Source: Microcaldota archaeon
GTDB lineage: Archaea; Micrarchaeota; Micrarchaeia; Norongarragalinales; UBA97
Direction: 5' to 3'
NCBI GenBank assembly: GCA_016194335.1
Contig: JACQBR010000021.1
Coordinates: 1-64,000 of the forward strand
DNA: 64,000 nt
In this document: positions 28,971 to 38,545 of the stretch, one piece after another
How positions within the stretch are numbered: the first letter of the stretch is position 1
How the letters are laid out: each line of letters starts with the position of its first letter
The notes under the pieces: generated by a model
What the model saw: the letters and a program-made list of their open reading frames with translations, nothing else
Told to the model about the DNA's origin: nothing
Databases searched by the model: none
Program-made: the position numbers and the translations under genes

Positions 28971-29157
28971 CGGGCCCGGTGGGATTTCCGGCAAATGGCC
29001 TGTTCTGCTGTTATGCGGGTTTGAACCTTGCGCAGCTTTTGGTGAAGCTTTTCAAGGAGCGGACGAACGAAGTGAGGAGCACCGCAGAAAAGGTTCTTCG
29101 GACCCACGACACCCTGGTTAAAAGCCAGGCGCTCTGGCCAAGCTGAGCTACGGGCCC
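28971..29157 (-). tRNA. tRNA-Lys(UUU) with a ~112-nt T-loop intron
   Basis: GGGCCCG TA GCTC-AGCTTGGCCA-GAGC G CCTGG-CTTTTAA-CCAGG GTGTC GTGGG-TCCGAA | intron 29097..28986 (or 29096..28985) | AT-CCCAC CGGGCCC G; mature 75 nt. Confidence 0.92.
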
Positions 29158-29221
29158 ACTTGAGTAAATTTTGGCTCCAAACGCTTATTTAAGTAATCTT
29201 CAGGGGCTAAAGTTGATTCCT

Positions 29222-29599
29222 ATGAGACGCGTGATTCTTGACGCCAATTTCATGCTCCTGCCGCTTGAGCGCAAGGTGGATGTCTATTCCAAGCTCGAGG
29301 ATTTCCTTGACGACCGGGTGGGGCTTTTCGCCCCAAAGGCGGTTTTTGACGAGTTGCGGGGAATGGCCGGGAGGGGCAACAAGGAAGCGCGCGTTGCGAA
29401 GGCGTGCCTTCAGCTTGCCCAAATGAGGGGCGTGGGGGAGATTGCTTCAATGAACAAAAAGCCGGATGATGCGATAATGGAAATCGCGCAAAAAACGGAC
29501 GTGGTGTGCACGGTTGACGCTGCCCTTGCGGCGAGGCTGAAGGGCAAGGGCGTGAGGACGGTTGCGGTGAAGGCAAACGGCAACCTCGCGAGCAGGTAG
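29222..29599 (+). CDS. PIN-domain protein (FCF1/UTP23-like nuclease)
   Basis: VILDANFMLLPLERKVDVYSKLEDFL...KKPDDAIMEIAQKTDVVCTVDAALAARLKGKGV. Confidence 0.8.
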   Translation: MRRVILDANFMLLPLERKVDVYSKLEDFLDDRVGLFAPKAVFDELRGMAGRGNKEARVAKACLQLAQMRGVGEIASMNKKPDDAIMEIAQKTDVVCTVDAALAARLKGKGVRTVAVKANGNLASR

Positions 29600-29885
29600 G
29601 GAAAGCAGCACTCGTGTTTTTCTGGATGTATAATAGCTAAACGCAAAAATAATTGGACTTTCTTCAACGTGGCTGGCGAGTTTACACCTACGCAGTGCAT
29701 CCGGTCGGCGGCAAGTAAAAGTTCGGAAATTAATGCGTTCCGCTATAAGTTTAGGTTGCAGAGCTTGAATTGACGACTGAAGAACTGCAACGAAATAGGA
29801 GAAATTATGAGGGAAAGCGGGCTCACCTAAAGCTTTTTATGCGGCAGTTCGTTTATGCTTGCGTAATTTTTGGGGTGCAGCTCTT

Positions 29886-30461
29886 TTGAAGGCAGGGAAA
29901 AGGAAGGCGGCGATAGTTGCCAAGTCAGCCAAGGGCATCGACTATTCCTTTTCCGGCCCAATTCCATACATCCCCACGCTGGTGGGCGCGGTTGCGGCGT
30001 ACGCGTGGTTCGGCTTCACCACCTCGTGGACATCCGCATTCTGGCTCTTCATCCAGTTCGTCTCCATCATGATGACGGTGGGCTGCGCGGTGTTCATCGG
30101 CCTGCAATATTGGAACAGGAAGGCGTGGGAAGAGGTTTACCGCAAGGGCACGAGGTGGTACGAGCTTCCCGACACGCCGATTACCCGCGCGCTCCTGCTC
30201 TTCACCCTCTTTGCAATCGTGTGGATTTTCACCACTCTCTCCCAGCCTCCGCTCAACGTGATTTTTGCCGGCAAGATTACCAAAGGCGTGTTCACCCTCC
30301 TCGGCGTTTACCTCGTGGGAATCGGCTTCGCGTCCATACTCACCGCAGCGCTGCGCCTCTTCCTTCCGGCAAGCTTAGTAAACGACAGGCGCGTCCAGCG
30401 CATCATCACCGCCCTAATCATGGCAATCCTAATTGTCGGCGCCGGGCTGGTGAAAGTGTAG
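29886..30461 (+). CDS. integral membrane protein
   Basis: Multiple hydrophobic helices; start codon uncertain. Confidence 0.6.
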   Translation: MKAGKRKAAIVAKSAKGIDYSFSGPIPYIPTLVGAVAAYAWFGFTTSWTSAFWLFIQFVSIMMTVGCAVFIGLQYWNRKAWEEVYRKGTRWYELPDTPITRALLLFTLFAIVWIFTTLSQPPLNVIFAGKITKGVFTLLGVYLVGIGFASILTAALRLFLPASLVNDRRVQRIITALIMAILIVGAGLVKV

Positions 30462-30502
30462 GCGTGGGAAATTAAATTCGTTTCCCTCCAAATTCTCTAT
30501 CA

Positions 30503-31150
30503 ATGCTCGTTCTTTTCGACCTTGACGGCACGCTTCTCGATTCCCTGGAGGCGTGGCTGCGGGGCTACCGGTCCATCATTCCCGGCGGCGTGAACCTCAG
30601 TGACAGGAAAATCATCGACGATTTTTTCGTCCACGACGACGGGAACTTCCGCCACTACGGAATCAGCGACATTGCTGCGTTCTACGAGTCGCTTGACGAC
30701 GCGGTATTCCGCCACGCCGACCTCATAACCGCGTTCGGGCACGTGCAGGCGACGATGGGGCGGCTCAAGTGCGCAGGTCACAGGCTTGGAGTGCTTACCG
30801 CAAGGAGAAAGGCGATTGCCAAACGGCATTGCCCCAAGTGGCTTCTTGAGGAGTGCGAGGTTTTCATCGACCGCGAGGACGCCGCGGCCAAGCCCGCGCC
30901 CGACGGGATTCTCAAGGCGTGCGGAATGACGGGGGTGAAAATCGCCGACGCGGTTTTCGTTGGCGACCATCCTATTGATTTTCAGGCCGCGCGGGCAGCG
31001 GGCGTCCCGTTCATCTTTTTCATGCAGCCCGATGGGAAATTCCGCAGGAACTTCAACCCGCAGGGCGTGCGCTCGTTCGGGAATTTTGCCGAACTGCCTG
31101 GGATTATTGAGGAGATTGCCTCAACGCCAATGGGGAAAAAGCGGGAATAA
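30503..31150 (+). CDS. HAD-superfamily hydrolase (phosphatase-like)
   Basis: MLVLFDLDGTLLDSLEAW...DAVFVGDHPIDFQAARAAGV. Confidence 0.9.
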   Translation: MLVLFDLDGTLLDSLEAWLRGYRSIIPGGVNLSDRKIIDDFFVHDDGNFRHYGISDIAAFYESLDDAVFRHADLITAFGHVQATMGRLKCAGHRLGVLTARRKAIAKRHCPKWLLEECEVFIDREDAAAKPAPDGILKACGMTGVKIADAVFVGDHPIDFQAARAAGVPFIFFMQPDGKFRRNFNPQGVRSFGNFAELPGIIEEIASTPMGKKRE

Positions 31151-31226
31151 CTTGCAGGGGCGAGAGGGGAAAAAAGAATCACGCGCCGGGAAAAAACCCG
31201 GAGATTCTCCCAATGGGCAAAGGGAA

Positions 31227-31292
31227 GGAAAACCTCAACGTGCGATAGCAGGAAGAAATGGAAAACCTCAACGCGCGATAGCAGAAAGAAAA
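31227..31292. repeat. two-unit 33-bp tandem repeat
   Basis: GGAAAACCTCAACGYGCGATAGCAGRAAGAAA repeated with period 33. Confidence 0.7.
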
Positions 31293-31294
31293 TC

Positions 31295-31951
31295 TCACGC
31301 TGCGGATGCCATCGCTTCCGCCTCGGCAGCGGCCTGCAGCCGCGCTTTGGTGAGCTTGAGGGCGAAGAAACGCTCGCTTTCCAGGCGGTTGAGGCTGTCC
31401 TGGATGAAGCGCACGATTTCTCGCAGGGAAGGCTGGACGTTGTACTCCAGGGCGTTCACGCGCCTGTTGGTCTTCTCGATTTCCCTCAGCAGGCGCTTTA
31501 TGGCCGTTTCGGTTTCCGCAAGCTGCACCGAGAGGTTGAGTGAATTCTCAAACGCCTCGACTGCGGCGTCGAACTGCGCGCTCGAGCCGAGGACCGAATA
31601 CCCCCGGTCGAGAAGGTTGCGCCGCACGTCGGTGGCCTCAATCTGCGGGATTTTAACGCCCATTATGTTCTTCGCTTCCACCCTGATTTCAGGGATTTTC
31701 GTTGCCGAAAGGGCGCTTGACTCCACGAATAGGTCGCCGTGGATGCTGCGCGCGATTGCGAGCTTTTTCTGCGCGTCAACCACCGCCGTGTTCAGCTGCT
31801 GTCGCAGGTCCTTGGCCTTCTTCACCGCGTTGAAAAATTCGAGCACCAGGGCGTCGCGCTTCTGCTTTAGGAGCTTGTGGCCCTTCTCGGCCATTGAAAG
31901 CTTCTGCCTGGTGTTGAGCAGCTCCATTCGTGTGGGCGAAACCTCGGGCAT
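31295..31951 (-). CDS. atpD: A/V-type ATP synthase subunit D
   Basis: EVSPTRMELLNTRQKLSMAEKGHKLLKQKRDALVLEF. Confidence 0.95.
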   Translation of the reverse strand: MPEVSPTRMELLNTRQKLSMAEKGHKLLKQKRDALVLEFFNAVKKAKDLRQQLNTAVVDAQKKLAIARSIHGDLFVESSALSATKIPEIRVEAKNIMGVKIPQIEATDVRRNLLDRGYSVLGSSAQFDAAVEAFENSLNLSVQLAETETAIKRLLREIEKTNRRVNALEYNVQPSLREIVRFIQDSLNRLESERFFALKLTKARLQAAAEAEAMASAA

Positions 31952-31983
31952 TTTTCATTCACAACCTTGCGGGGGGTGGGTGA

Positions 31984-33582
31984 TTATTTCCTCTTTCTCG
32001 TTATCTTCGTGCGGGCCGCGATTTTCTTCCCCGGATGTTTCTGCCCTGCTTGCGTCTTGCGCCCTGCAGTCTTGTCCGATTCCCATGAATGTTTTTCGGT
32101 CCCGTGTTGGGCGTGGCCGGAGCTTTCGTGCTCCTTCCTCCCGTGCTTTGCGTGGAGCGTTTCGTCAGCGGTTTTTCTCTTGTGCACGTAATTGCCCTGG
32201 CGGTATTTCATTCCGTACTTCTCAAGGTGCTCCGGCTTCACGCGCTTGAGCTCTCCCTCTGGAATGGACGCGAGCAATTCCCATCCGAGCTCGAGAGAGT
32301 CCTCGATGTCCCTGTTCTCATAACGGCCTTGCGTGACGAACTTCTGCTCGAAAGCGTTTGCAAACGCGAGGAACTTGCGGTCCCTCTCGCTCAATGCTTC
32401 CTCGCCCACGACTGCGACAAGCGAGCGGAGGTCGCGGCCTTCGGCGTAAGAGGCGTACAATTGGCTGCTCACGCCCCCGTGGTCCTCCCGCGTGCGCTCG
32501 GCCCCGATCCCGAGGTTCATCAGGCGCGAGAGCGAGGGGAGCGCGTCAACGGGCGGGTAGATGCCCTTGCGGTGCAATTCGCGCGAAAGCACAATCTGCC
32601 CTTCGGTGATGTAACCCGTGAGGTCGGGAATGGGGTGGGTGATGTCGTCATCCGGCATTGTCAGGATGGGAAGTTGCGTCACGGTCCCCTTCTTCCCGTG
32701 GATGCCGCCTGCGCGCTCGTAGATGTTGGCCAGGTCGGTGTAGAGGTAGCCGGGATACCCGCGCCGCCCCGGGACTTCCTGCCTTGCGGCCGCCAGTTCG
32801 CGGAGGCTGTCGGCGTAGTTGGTCATGTCGGTAAGGATGACGAGCACCTGCATGTCCCTTTCAAAAGCGAGGTATTCCGCCGCCGTAAGCGCGAGGCGGG
32901 GCGTGATCATCCTTTCAATCGAAGGGTCGTTGGCAAGGTTGAGGAACAGCACCGCCCTTTCAAGCGCGCCGGTCTTCTCGAAATCCTGCATGAAGAACGA
33001 CGCCTCGGCGTGCGTGATTCCCATTGCGCCGAAGACCACGACGAAATCCTCCTTGCCCCCGCCGCCCTTGCCGGCCACGCTTGCCTGCCTCGCAATCTGC
33101 ACCGCAAGTTCGTTGTGGGGCAATCCGCTTCCGGAAAAGAGGGGGAGCTTCTGCCCGCGCACGAGGGTGTTGAGCGCGTCGATGGTGGAAATGCCAGTCT
33201 GGATGAAGTCGCGGGGCTCCGCGCGGGCGACGGGGTTGATTGCGCTTCCGTTGATGTCAAGCTTCTCCTCCGCAATGAGCGCGGGGCCCTTGTCGATGGG
33301 GACGCCGGCGCCTGAAAAGACGCGGCCGAGCATCTCGTCGCTCACCGGAAGCCGCAGCGACTCGCCGGTAAAGCGCACGCGCGTTTCCTTCGTGTCAAGC
33401 CCCGTAGTGGGGCCGAAGACCTGCACGGCGGCCATTCCCGCGCTCGTCTCGAGAACCTGCCCCTGGCGCTTCTCGCCGTTGGGCGCGATTACCTGCACCA
33501 GCTCGTTGTACGCCGCGTCCTGCACGCCCTCGACGTAGATGATGGGGCCGAAAATTTCCTTGACAGTCTGGAATTCCTTCAT
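31984..33582 (-). CDS. atpB: A/V-type ATP synthase subunit B with basic C-terminal tail
   Basis: [18 protein letters not shown]...[18 protein letters not shown]...[29 protein letters not shown]. Confidence 0.96.
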   Translation of the reverse strand: MKEFQTVKEIFGPIIYVEGVQDAAYNELVQVIAPNGEKRQGQVLETSAGMAAVQVFGPTTGLDTKETRVRFTGESLRLPVSDEMLGRVFSGAGVPIDKGPALIAEEKLDINGSAINPVARAEPRDFIQTGISTIDALNTLVRGQKLPLFSGSGLPHNELAVQIARQASVAGKGGGGKEDFVVVFGAMGITHAEASFFMQDFEKTGALERAVLFLNLANDPSIERMITPRLALTAAEYLAFERDMQVLVILTDMTNYADSLRELAAARQEVPGRRGYPGYLYTDLANIYERAGGIHGKKGTVTQLPILTMPDDDITHPIPDLTGYITEGQIVLSRELHRKGIYPPVDALPSLSRLMNLGIGAERTREDHGGVSSQLYASYAEGRDLRSLVAVVGEEALSERDRKFLAFANAFEQKFVTQGRYENRDIEDSLELGWELLASIPEGELKRVKPEHLEKYGMKYRQGNYVHKRKTADETLHAKHGRKEHESSGHAQHGTEKHSWESDKTAGRKTQAGQKHPGKKIAARTKITRKRK

Positions 33583-33612
33583 TTTTTCATCACCGTAAGG
33601 TTTTTCTAAATC

Positions 33613-34173
33613 CTATTCATCCGTCAGATTGATTGCCCGGGGCTGTTCAATGCCTTCGATATTGAGCATCATTTTTCTTATGAACTCCGAATCCATGTTT
33701 TCGTTCAACGCTCCCATGAAGGCAACCTGCAAATTCTTGATCTTCCGCCTGGCCGTAACCCTCCACCCGAACGGAAGCAATGCCTTCCGCATTCCCGCGT
33801 TCAGGACCGGCCTGTTTGCAACGGACATTCCCTTTTCGTGGGCGACTTTCATCGAATGTGCAACCATCGTCGTGAAAATCCCCCTCCCTTGGTGTCCTTC
33901 GCTTACTCTGGCCCGCTTGAGGGGGAATTCCAGAGCAACTCCTTTTTTAGAAGGCTTGGCAGTCATCTCGCTGAGCACCAATCCGCTTTGCGGGTCGAAC
34001 GCCGCTATCTTGTAGCGAAACTCCCCTTCATTCCCGTTCTCATCGAGCGCTTCTGCGATTGCCAACCGCGCTTTTTTGTGCGTAAGGCCGTAAGCCAGAT
34101 TGACTCTCCCATAGCCTTTGAAGCTCTCCCTCGCGTTGTCGGCTATTTTCTCGTGGTTGAACATGGATTCCAT
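33613..34173 (-). CDS. GNAT-like protein inserted in ATP synthase operon
   Basis: ARVSEGHQGRGIFTTMVAHSMKVAHEKGMSVAN resembles GNAT motif A (QxxGxG/A). Confidence 0.6.
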   Translation of the reverse strand: MESMFNHEKIADNARESFKGYGRVNLAYGLTHKKARLAIAEALDENGNEGEFRYKIAAFDPQSGLVLSEMTAKPSKKGVALEFPLKRARVSEGHQGRGIFTTMVAHSMKVAHEKGMSVANRPVLNAGMRKALLPFGWRVTARRKIKNLQVAFMGALNENMDSEFIRKMMLNIEGIEQPRAINLTDE

Positions 34174-34182
34174 GCCTGAAGT

Positions 34183-35928
34183 TCACTTCGCAAATTCGCC
34201 GTCGAGCTCGTGGATGATTGCCCTGCACTTCCCCTCAACGTCCTTATCAACCGTGCGCTTGAGCACGGCAATCTTTTGCCGGGAGGGCGATTCGAGGATT
34301 TTTGCAAGCGGGACTTCAAGGGCGAGGGCGGAATTTGCCTTGGAGTGGAAGTGCAGGACGGTCTTGAGCATCCAGTACTGCTTGCGCAGGGTGCTGTACG
34401 CGTCAACCTCGTCGTAGCTGTTCTGCTGCAGGAAGTCCTCGCGGATCATTTTCGTGGCCTCGAGCACGAGCCGCTCCTTGTCGGGAAGCGCGTCCGGGCC
34501 GATGAGCTGGACGATGTTCTGCAGCTCCGCTTCCTTTTGCAGAAGCGCCATCGCCTGCCCGCGCAGTTCGTAAAATTCGGGGGAGACGTTCTTCTCGTAC
34601 CACTCGCGCAGCTCGCCGAGATAGAGGGAATAGCTCTTGAGCCAGTTTATTGCAGGGTAGTGCCTGCGTCTCGAGAGTGCCGAATCGAGGGCCCAGAACA
34701 CTTTCGTCACGCGGAGGGTGGATTGCGAAACGGGTTCGGAGAGGTCGCCTCCGGGAGGCGAGACGGCGCCGACTACCGTGACGCTTCCGCTGCGGTTGTG
34801 GCTCCCGCTTCCAAGGCACCACACCCTTCCCGCGCGCTCGTAGAACTCCGCGAGCTTCTTGCCCAAATACGCGGGATATCCTTCCTCGCCGGGCATTTCC
34901 TCCATGCGGCCGGAAATTTCCCGCATTGCCTCGGCCCACCTGCTCGTGGAGTCGGCCATCACCGCGACGTCGTAGCCCATGTCGCGGAAGTACTCCGCAA
35001 TGGTGATGCCGGTGTAGATGCTCGCCTCGCGCGCGGCGACGGGCATGTTGGAAGTGTTTGCAATCAACACCGTGCGCTGCATCAGCGGCTTTCCGGTCTT
35101 GGGGTCGACCAGCCTGGGGAAGGTTTCAAGAACCTCGGTCATCTCATTCCCGCGTTCTCCGCAACCGACGTAGACTACCATTTCGGTGTCGGAATATTTC
35201 GCCAAGTCCGTCTGGTTGACCGTTTTTCCGCTGCCGAAAGGCCCGGGGATTGCCGCGGCGCCTCCTTTCGCGAGTGGGAAGAACGTGTCCATTATGCGCT
35301 TGCCCGTGACAAGCGGGGGTTCGAAGTGCTTCTTTTCCCTCACGGGCCGGGGGAGGCGCACGGGCCACTTCTGCATCAACGTGACTTCCTTGCCCCCGAT
35401 TTTGCAGATGGCGTGGGTGATGGTGAATTTCCCGGACTGGATCCCCTCGACCTTGCCCTTCACGCCTGCGGGCGCCATTATCCTGTGCTCGATGTTGAAT
35501 TCCTGCACGGTTCCAAGCACGTCCCCGGTCTCGGCGTGCGAGCCGTTCTTCACCGAGGGATTGAACTGCCATTTTGCCTTCCTGTCAAGCGACGGCACCT
35601 GCACTCCCCGTGCGATGAAATCCCCGCTCTCCTCGCGGATTGCGGCCAAGGGGCGCTGGATCCCGTCGAAAACTCCGGAAAGCAATCCCGGGCCCAACTC
35701 CACCGAAAGGGGCGCGCCCGTCCCCTCGACCTTTTCGCCGGGCCGCAGGCCGCTGGTGTCCTCGTATACCTGTATGCTCGCGCGCTCTCCCTTGAGGGCG
35801 ATGATTTCCCCCAAAAGCTGCATCTCCCCCACTTTGACAAGCTCGTTGATTTGCGACCCGCGCATGCCCGTTGCCTGCACGACGGGACCCGAGATTCTCG
35901 AAAGGACGCCTTGAACCATCATTTCCAC
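34183..35928 (-). CDS. atpA: A/V-type ATP synthase catalytic subunit A
   Basis: [46 protein letters not shown]. Confidence 0.97.
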   Translation of the reverse strand: MEMMVQGVLSRISGPVVQATGMRGSQINELVKVGEMQLLGEIIALKGERASIQVYEDTSGLRPGEKVEGTGAPLSVELGPGLLSGVFDGIQRPLAAIREESGDFIARGVQVPSLDRKAKWQFNPSVKNGSHAETGDVLGTVQEFNIEHRIMAPAGVKGKVEGIQSGKFTITHAICKIGGKEVTLMQKWPVRLPRPVREKKHFEPPLVTGKRIMDTFFPLAKGGAAAIPGPFGSGKTVNQTDLAKYSDTEMVVYVGCGERGNEMTEVLETFPRLVDPKTGKPLMQRTVLIANTSNMPVAAREASIYTGITIAEYFRDMGYDVAVMADSTSRWAEAMREISGRMEEMPGEEGYPAYLGKKLAEFYERAGRVWCLGSGSHNRSGSVTVVGAVSPPGGDLSEPVSQSTLRVTKVFWALDSALSRRRHYPAINWLKSYSLYLGELREWYEKNVSPEFYELRGQAMALLQKEAELQNIVQLIGPDALPDKERLVLEATKMIREDFLQQNSYDEVDAYSTLRKQYWMLKTVLHFHSKANSALALEVPLAKILESPSRQKIAVLKRTVDKDVEGKCRAIIHELDGEFAK

Positions 35929-35973
35929 GCTCCTGTTTTGAAAACCGAAATTCCCTTCACGAACATCAATTCC

Positions 35974-36288
35974 TCACTTCAGCTCCACTCCGATTGCCTT
36001 CTTCACCATCGCGGCAAGCGACTCGCTCTGGCTTGAGGTGTCGCGCTTGCCCGGCACTTCAATCACCACGGGCTTTGCAACGTCCCTAATGAGCCTGCGC
36101 GTCTTGGGGCTCAGCGTGCGCATCGCCTCCTGCGTGAGGACCATTATCCCGACGTCGTTGCGCCTTAGCACGGACTGCACCGCCTGCTCCGCCTCTTCGG
36201 AAGTGGAGACGGAATGCGCCTCGGCCACTCCCGCAAGCCGGAATCCCAGCGCGGAGTCGGAATCGCCCACGAAAATTATCTTGTCCAC
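35974..36288 (-). CDS. atpF: A/V-type ATP synthase subunit F
   Basis: FVGDSDSALGFRLAGV...VGIMVLTQEAM; position in operon. Confidence 0.92.
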   Translation of the reverse strand: MDKIIFVGDSDSALGFRLAGVAEAHSVSTSEEAEQAVQSVLRRNDVGIMVLTQEAMRTLSPKTRRLIRDVAKPVVIEVPGKRDTSSQSESLAAMVKKAIGVELK

Positions 36289-36332
36289 ATGAATCCCCGT
36301 TTGCCCAGGTATTTGCCGTTCTTGTCAGGCAA

Positions 36333-37382
36333 TCAATATGCCGCGAGCACCGTCTTTTTCACGTCGTCGCGCACGTCAAACTGCGTGGCGTACGCGATTT
36401 TGCGCAGGGAATGCACTTCCTCCTGCTTGAGGTGGAGGTACGCCACGACCGCCCCGAGCGAGAGGACGCTTACCGACGCGGTGCTTCTGGCGTCGGAGAG
36501 GAATGCCTTTTCGAACTCCACCTCGATTTGGGAAAGCGGGCCGTTGCCGTCGAGGGCGGCATACGCGGTTTCGGAAAATTGCACGTGGCGCAGCCAGGCG
36601 AACGCCTGCAAAGCCGCCCGTTGCGTCTTGGCCCCCAGCATCTCGGCGATTACCGCGCGGCTCGCGCCCGTCACGAGGTGGTGCCTTATCCTCTCGTGGG
36701 GGACGCCAGTGCGCCTCATCCGCAGTATCATCATCGCGTTTGCGAAATCAATGCGGTAGAGGAGGAACTTGCGGGTGAACGGGTCGCGCTGGCCCCTGGC
36801 GAGTTTCGCAAGCGAGCGGTAGTACGTCTCGTCAAGGGCTGAAAGCAAAGGCCTCACGTCCTGCGTCCTTGAGAATTCAGACGCGGCTTTGCAAACCCCC
36901 GGATGCCCGCGGTACGCCGCCTGGACTGTCGAAACGGCTTCCTTGAGCGTCTGCGCGCCGACCAGCTTTTGGCAAAGCGACTTCGAACCGCCGCCTACGG
37001 GAAGCAAGTCTCCCGTGGAAACTGGTTTGCCAAGCGCCTTGGCGGCAAGGACCTTCTTGATGTTGTTCACTTCCCACTGGCGAAGTATCGCGTGCAGCGC
37101 CGGCTTGGCCCCGTCAGGCACGATTGCCTCCACTTTCTCGAGCTTGCGCGCAAGGTCGTCATCAAGGGCCGCCTTCACCAGCTCCAGGCCCGAGTGCCTC
37201 GTGCTTTCCGAAACGAACGAGGGCTTGTACTCGCTCTCCTCGAGCAGTTCGATGAACTGGGTGAGGGAACCCACTTCAGCCAAATCGCGCATCCTGTCGC
37301 GGTCGAAGAGCTTGCTCTTCGCGGCCTTCACGCGGGCGTTTGCATATGCGAATGACAAGTCGGCCATTTGGGTTGAGCGCAC
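36333..37382 (-). CDS. atpC: A/V-type ATP synthase subunit C
   Basis: SFAYANARVKAAKSKLFDRDRMRDLAEVGSLTQFIELLEES. Confidence 0.9.
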   Translation of the reverse strand: MRSTQMADLSFAYANARVKAAKSKLFDRDRMRDLAEVGSLTQFIELLEESEYKPSFVSESTRHSGLELVKAALDDDLARKLEKVEAIVPDGAKPALHAILRQWEVNNIKKVLAAKALGKPVSTGDLLPVGGGSKSLCQKLVGAQTLKEAVSTVQAAYRGHPGVCKAASEFSRTQDVRPLLSALDETYYRSLAKLARGQRDPFTRKFLLYRIDFANAMMILRMRRTGVPHERIRHHLVTGASRAVIAEMLGAKTQRAALQAFAWLRHVQFSETAYAALDGNGPLSQIEVEFEKAFLSDARSTASVSVLSLGAVVAYLHLKQEEVHSLRKIAYATQFDVRDDVKKTVLAAY

Positions 37383-37426
37383 CTGAAGTCCCTATTTCAT
37401 CACTGGTCTTTTGTTCGGACGAATCC

Positions 37427-38110
37427 TCACTTTTGAGTCTTGTTTCTCCCTTTTTTCGAATGACCCCTTAGAATCGGTTTTCTCCCCTTGGGTTTTTCCT
37501 GCGCATTCCCGGCGTGCGCCCTGCGCGCCTTTCCCTTCGTGCCGAATATTTCCCCGTGCGCCTTGGCCCGCAGCCTGTCGGCCTGCTCCTCGGCAATGGC
37601 CTCGAAAGTGTTGTCCGCGCGCACCAGCCCGTCTGCCGACTCGGCAATCGCACCGCCGATGCAGTCGATGCTTCCGGCCACGCGGGCGATTTTCTGCCCC
37701 AACGCCTCGTCCTGCCTGCGGCAGTAAAGCACGGCGCCAGGCCCCACTTCCTTCACCGCCTTTTTGGCAAGCGCCGCGAATGCCTTGGCGTACCTCCCGC
37801 TTTCGGAGGGCTTCCCCGAGCTTGCGATTTCCCTGAGGCTCTCCAGCAGGGAGTCCATGCTCCTCTGCACCACCGCGTCGCGGGCGGATGCGATTATCTT
37901 CCTCGCGCGAAGCCTCGCGCCCGAAACCATCCTGAACTGTTCCTTGGAGGTTTCCTGCGCTTCGCCAAGCGCGCGGGCCACTATGGCCTTCGCTTCCGCC
38001 TCGGCCTTGCTTTCTTCCTCGCGCGCCGTTGATCTTGCTTGCGCTATTATTTGCGCCGCCTGCTTTTCCGAGTCTTCCCTTATGTCTTCACGAAGCTTCT
38101 CAAGGCCCAC
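37427..38110 (-). CDS. atpE: A/V-type ATP synthase subunit E
   Basis: Long N-terminal charged helix then VGPGAVLYCRRQDE...IGGAIAESADGLVRADNTFEA. Confidence 0.88.
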   Translation of the reverse strand: MGLEKLREDIREDSEKQAAQIIAQARSTAREEESKAEAEAKAIVARALGEAQETSKEQFRMVSGARLRARKIIASARDAVVQRSMDSLLESLREIASSGKPSESGRYAKAFAALAKKAVKEVGPGAVLYCRRQDEALGQKIARVAGSIDCIGGAIAESADGLVRADNTFEAIAEEQADRLRAKAHGEIFGTKGKARRAHAGNAQEKPKGRKPILRGHSKKGRNKTQK

Positions 38111-38222
38111 CTGATTCAGTCCTCCAGCAAAAGCAAATTTCCCGGATTATCCTCAATTCCCGTTGCCGCACTTTTTTTTGCCCCCGTTGGGAAATAATTT
38201 GGGAGGGGGAAAGTTTCCCCTC

Positions 38223-38462
38223 TCACTTCACCGCGCTTGAAAGGCCGGAGATTATGAGGTAAGCCACGACGAAGCCGAGGATTACCATTGTTTCGGGCAG
38301 TGCGAGGTAGAGCAAAACCTGCCCTTCCTTCCCGTCCTTTTCCGCAAGCAGCCCCATTGCCGCAGCGCCGATGTTCCCCTGCGCGATTGCGGTGCCAAGC
38401 GCCCCGCCTGCAATCGCAAGGCCGGCGCCAACCGCCACCAAACCGTTTCCGAGTTCAACCAT
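38223..38462 (-). CDS. atpK: A/V-type ATP synthase rotor subunit K (c)
   Basis: GAGLAIAGGALGTAIAQGNIGAAAMG...LALPETMVILGFVVAYLII. Confidence 0.95.
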   Translation of the reverse strand: MVELGNGLVAVGAGLAIAGGALGTAIAQGNIGAAAMGLLAEKDGKEGQVLLYLALPETMVILGFVVAYLIISGLSSAVK

Positions 38463-38545
38463 ATTCTTCAGTTCACCTCTGACATCAAAATCTATCCGCA
38501 GTCATTTTTTCTTTCTCAATAAAAAACTTTCTCAATAAAAAAATT

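Noticed and set aside
28892-29107. 71-aa minus-strand ORF (28892-29107)
   Set aside because: Lies across the tRNA-Lys intron and the ndk 3' end; no protein features, so not taken as an intron-encoded protein.
32089-33315. 408-aa plus-strand ORF
   Set aside because: Antisense to atpB with clear conserved motifs on the other strand.
34210-36036. 608-aa plus-strand ORF
   Set aside because: Antisense shadow of atpA; composition is His/Arg/Gly-rich frame noise typical of this GC-rich coding DNA.
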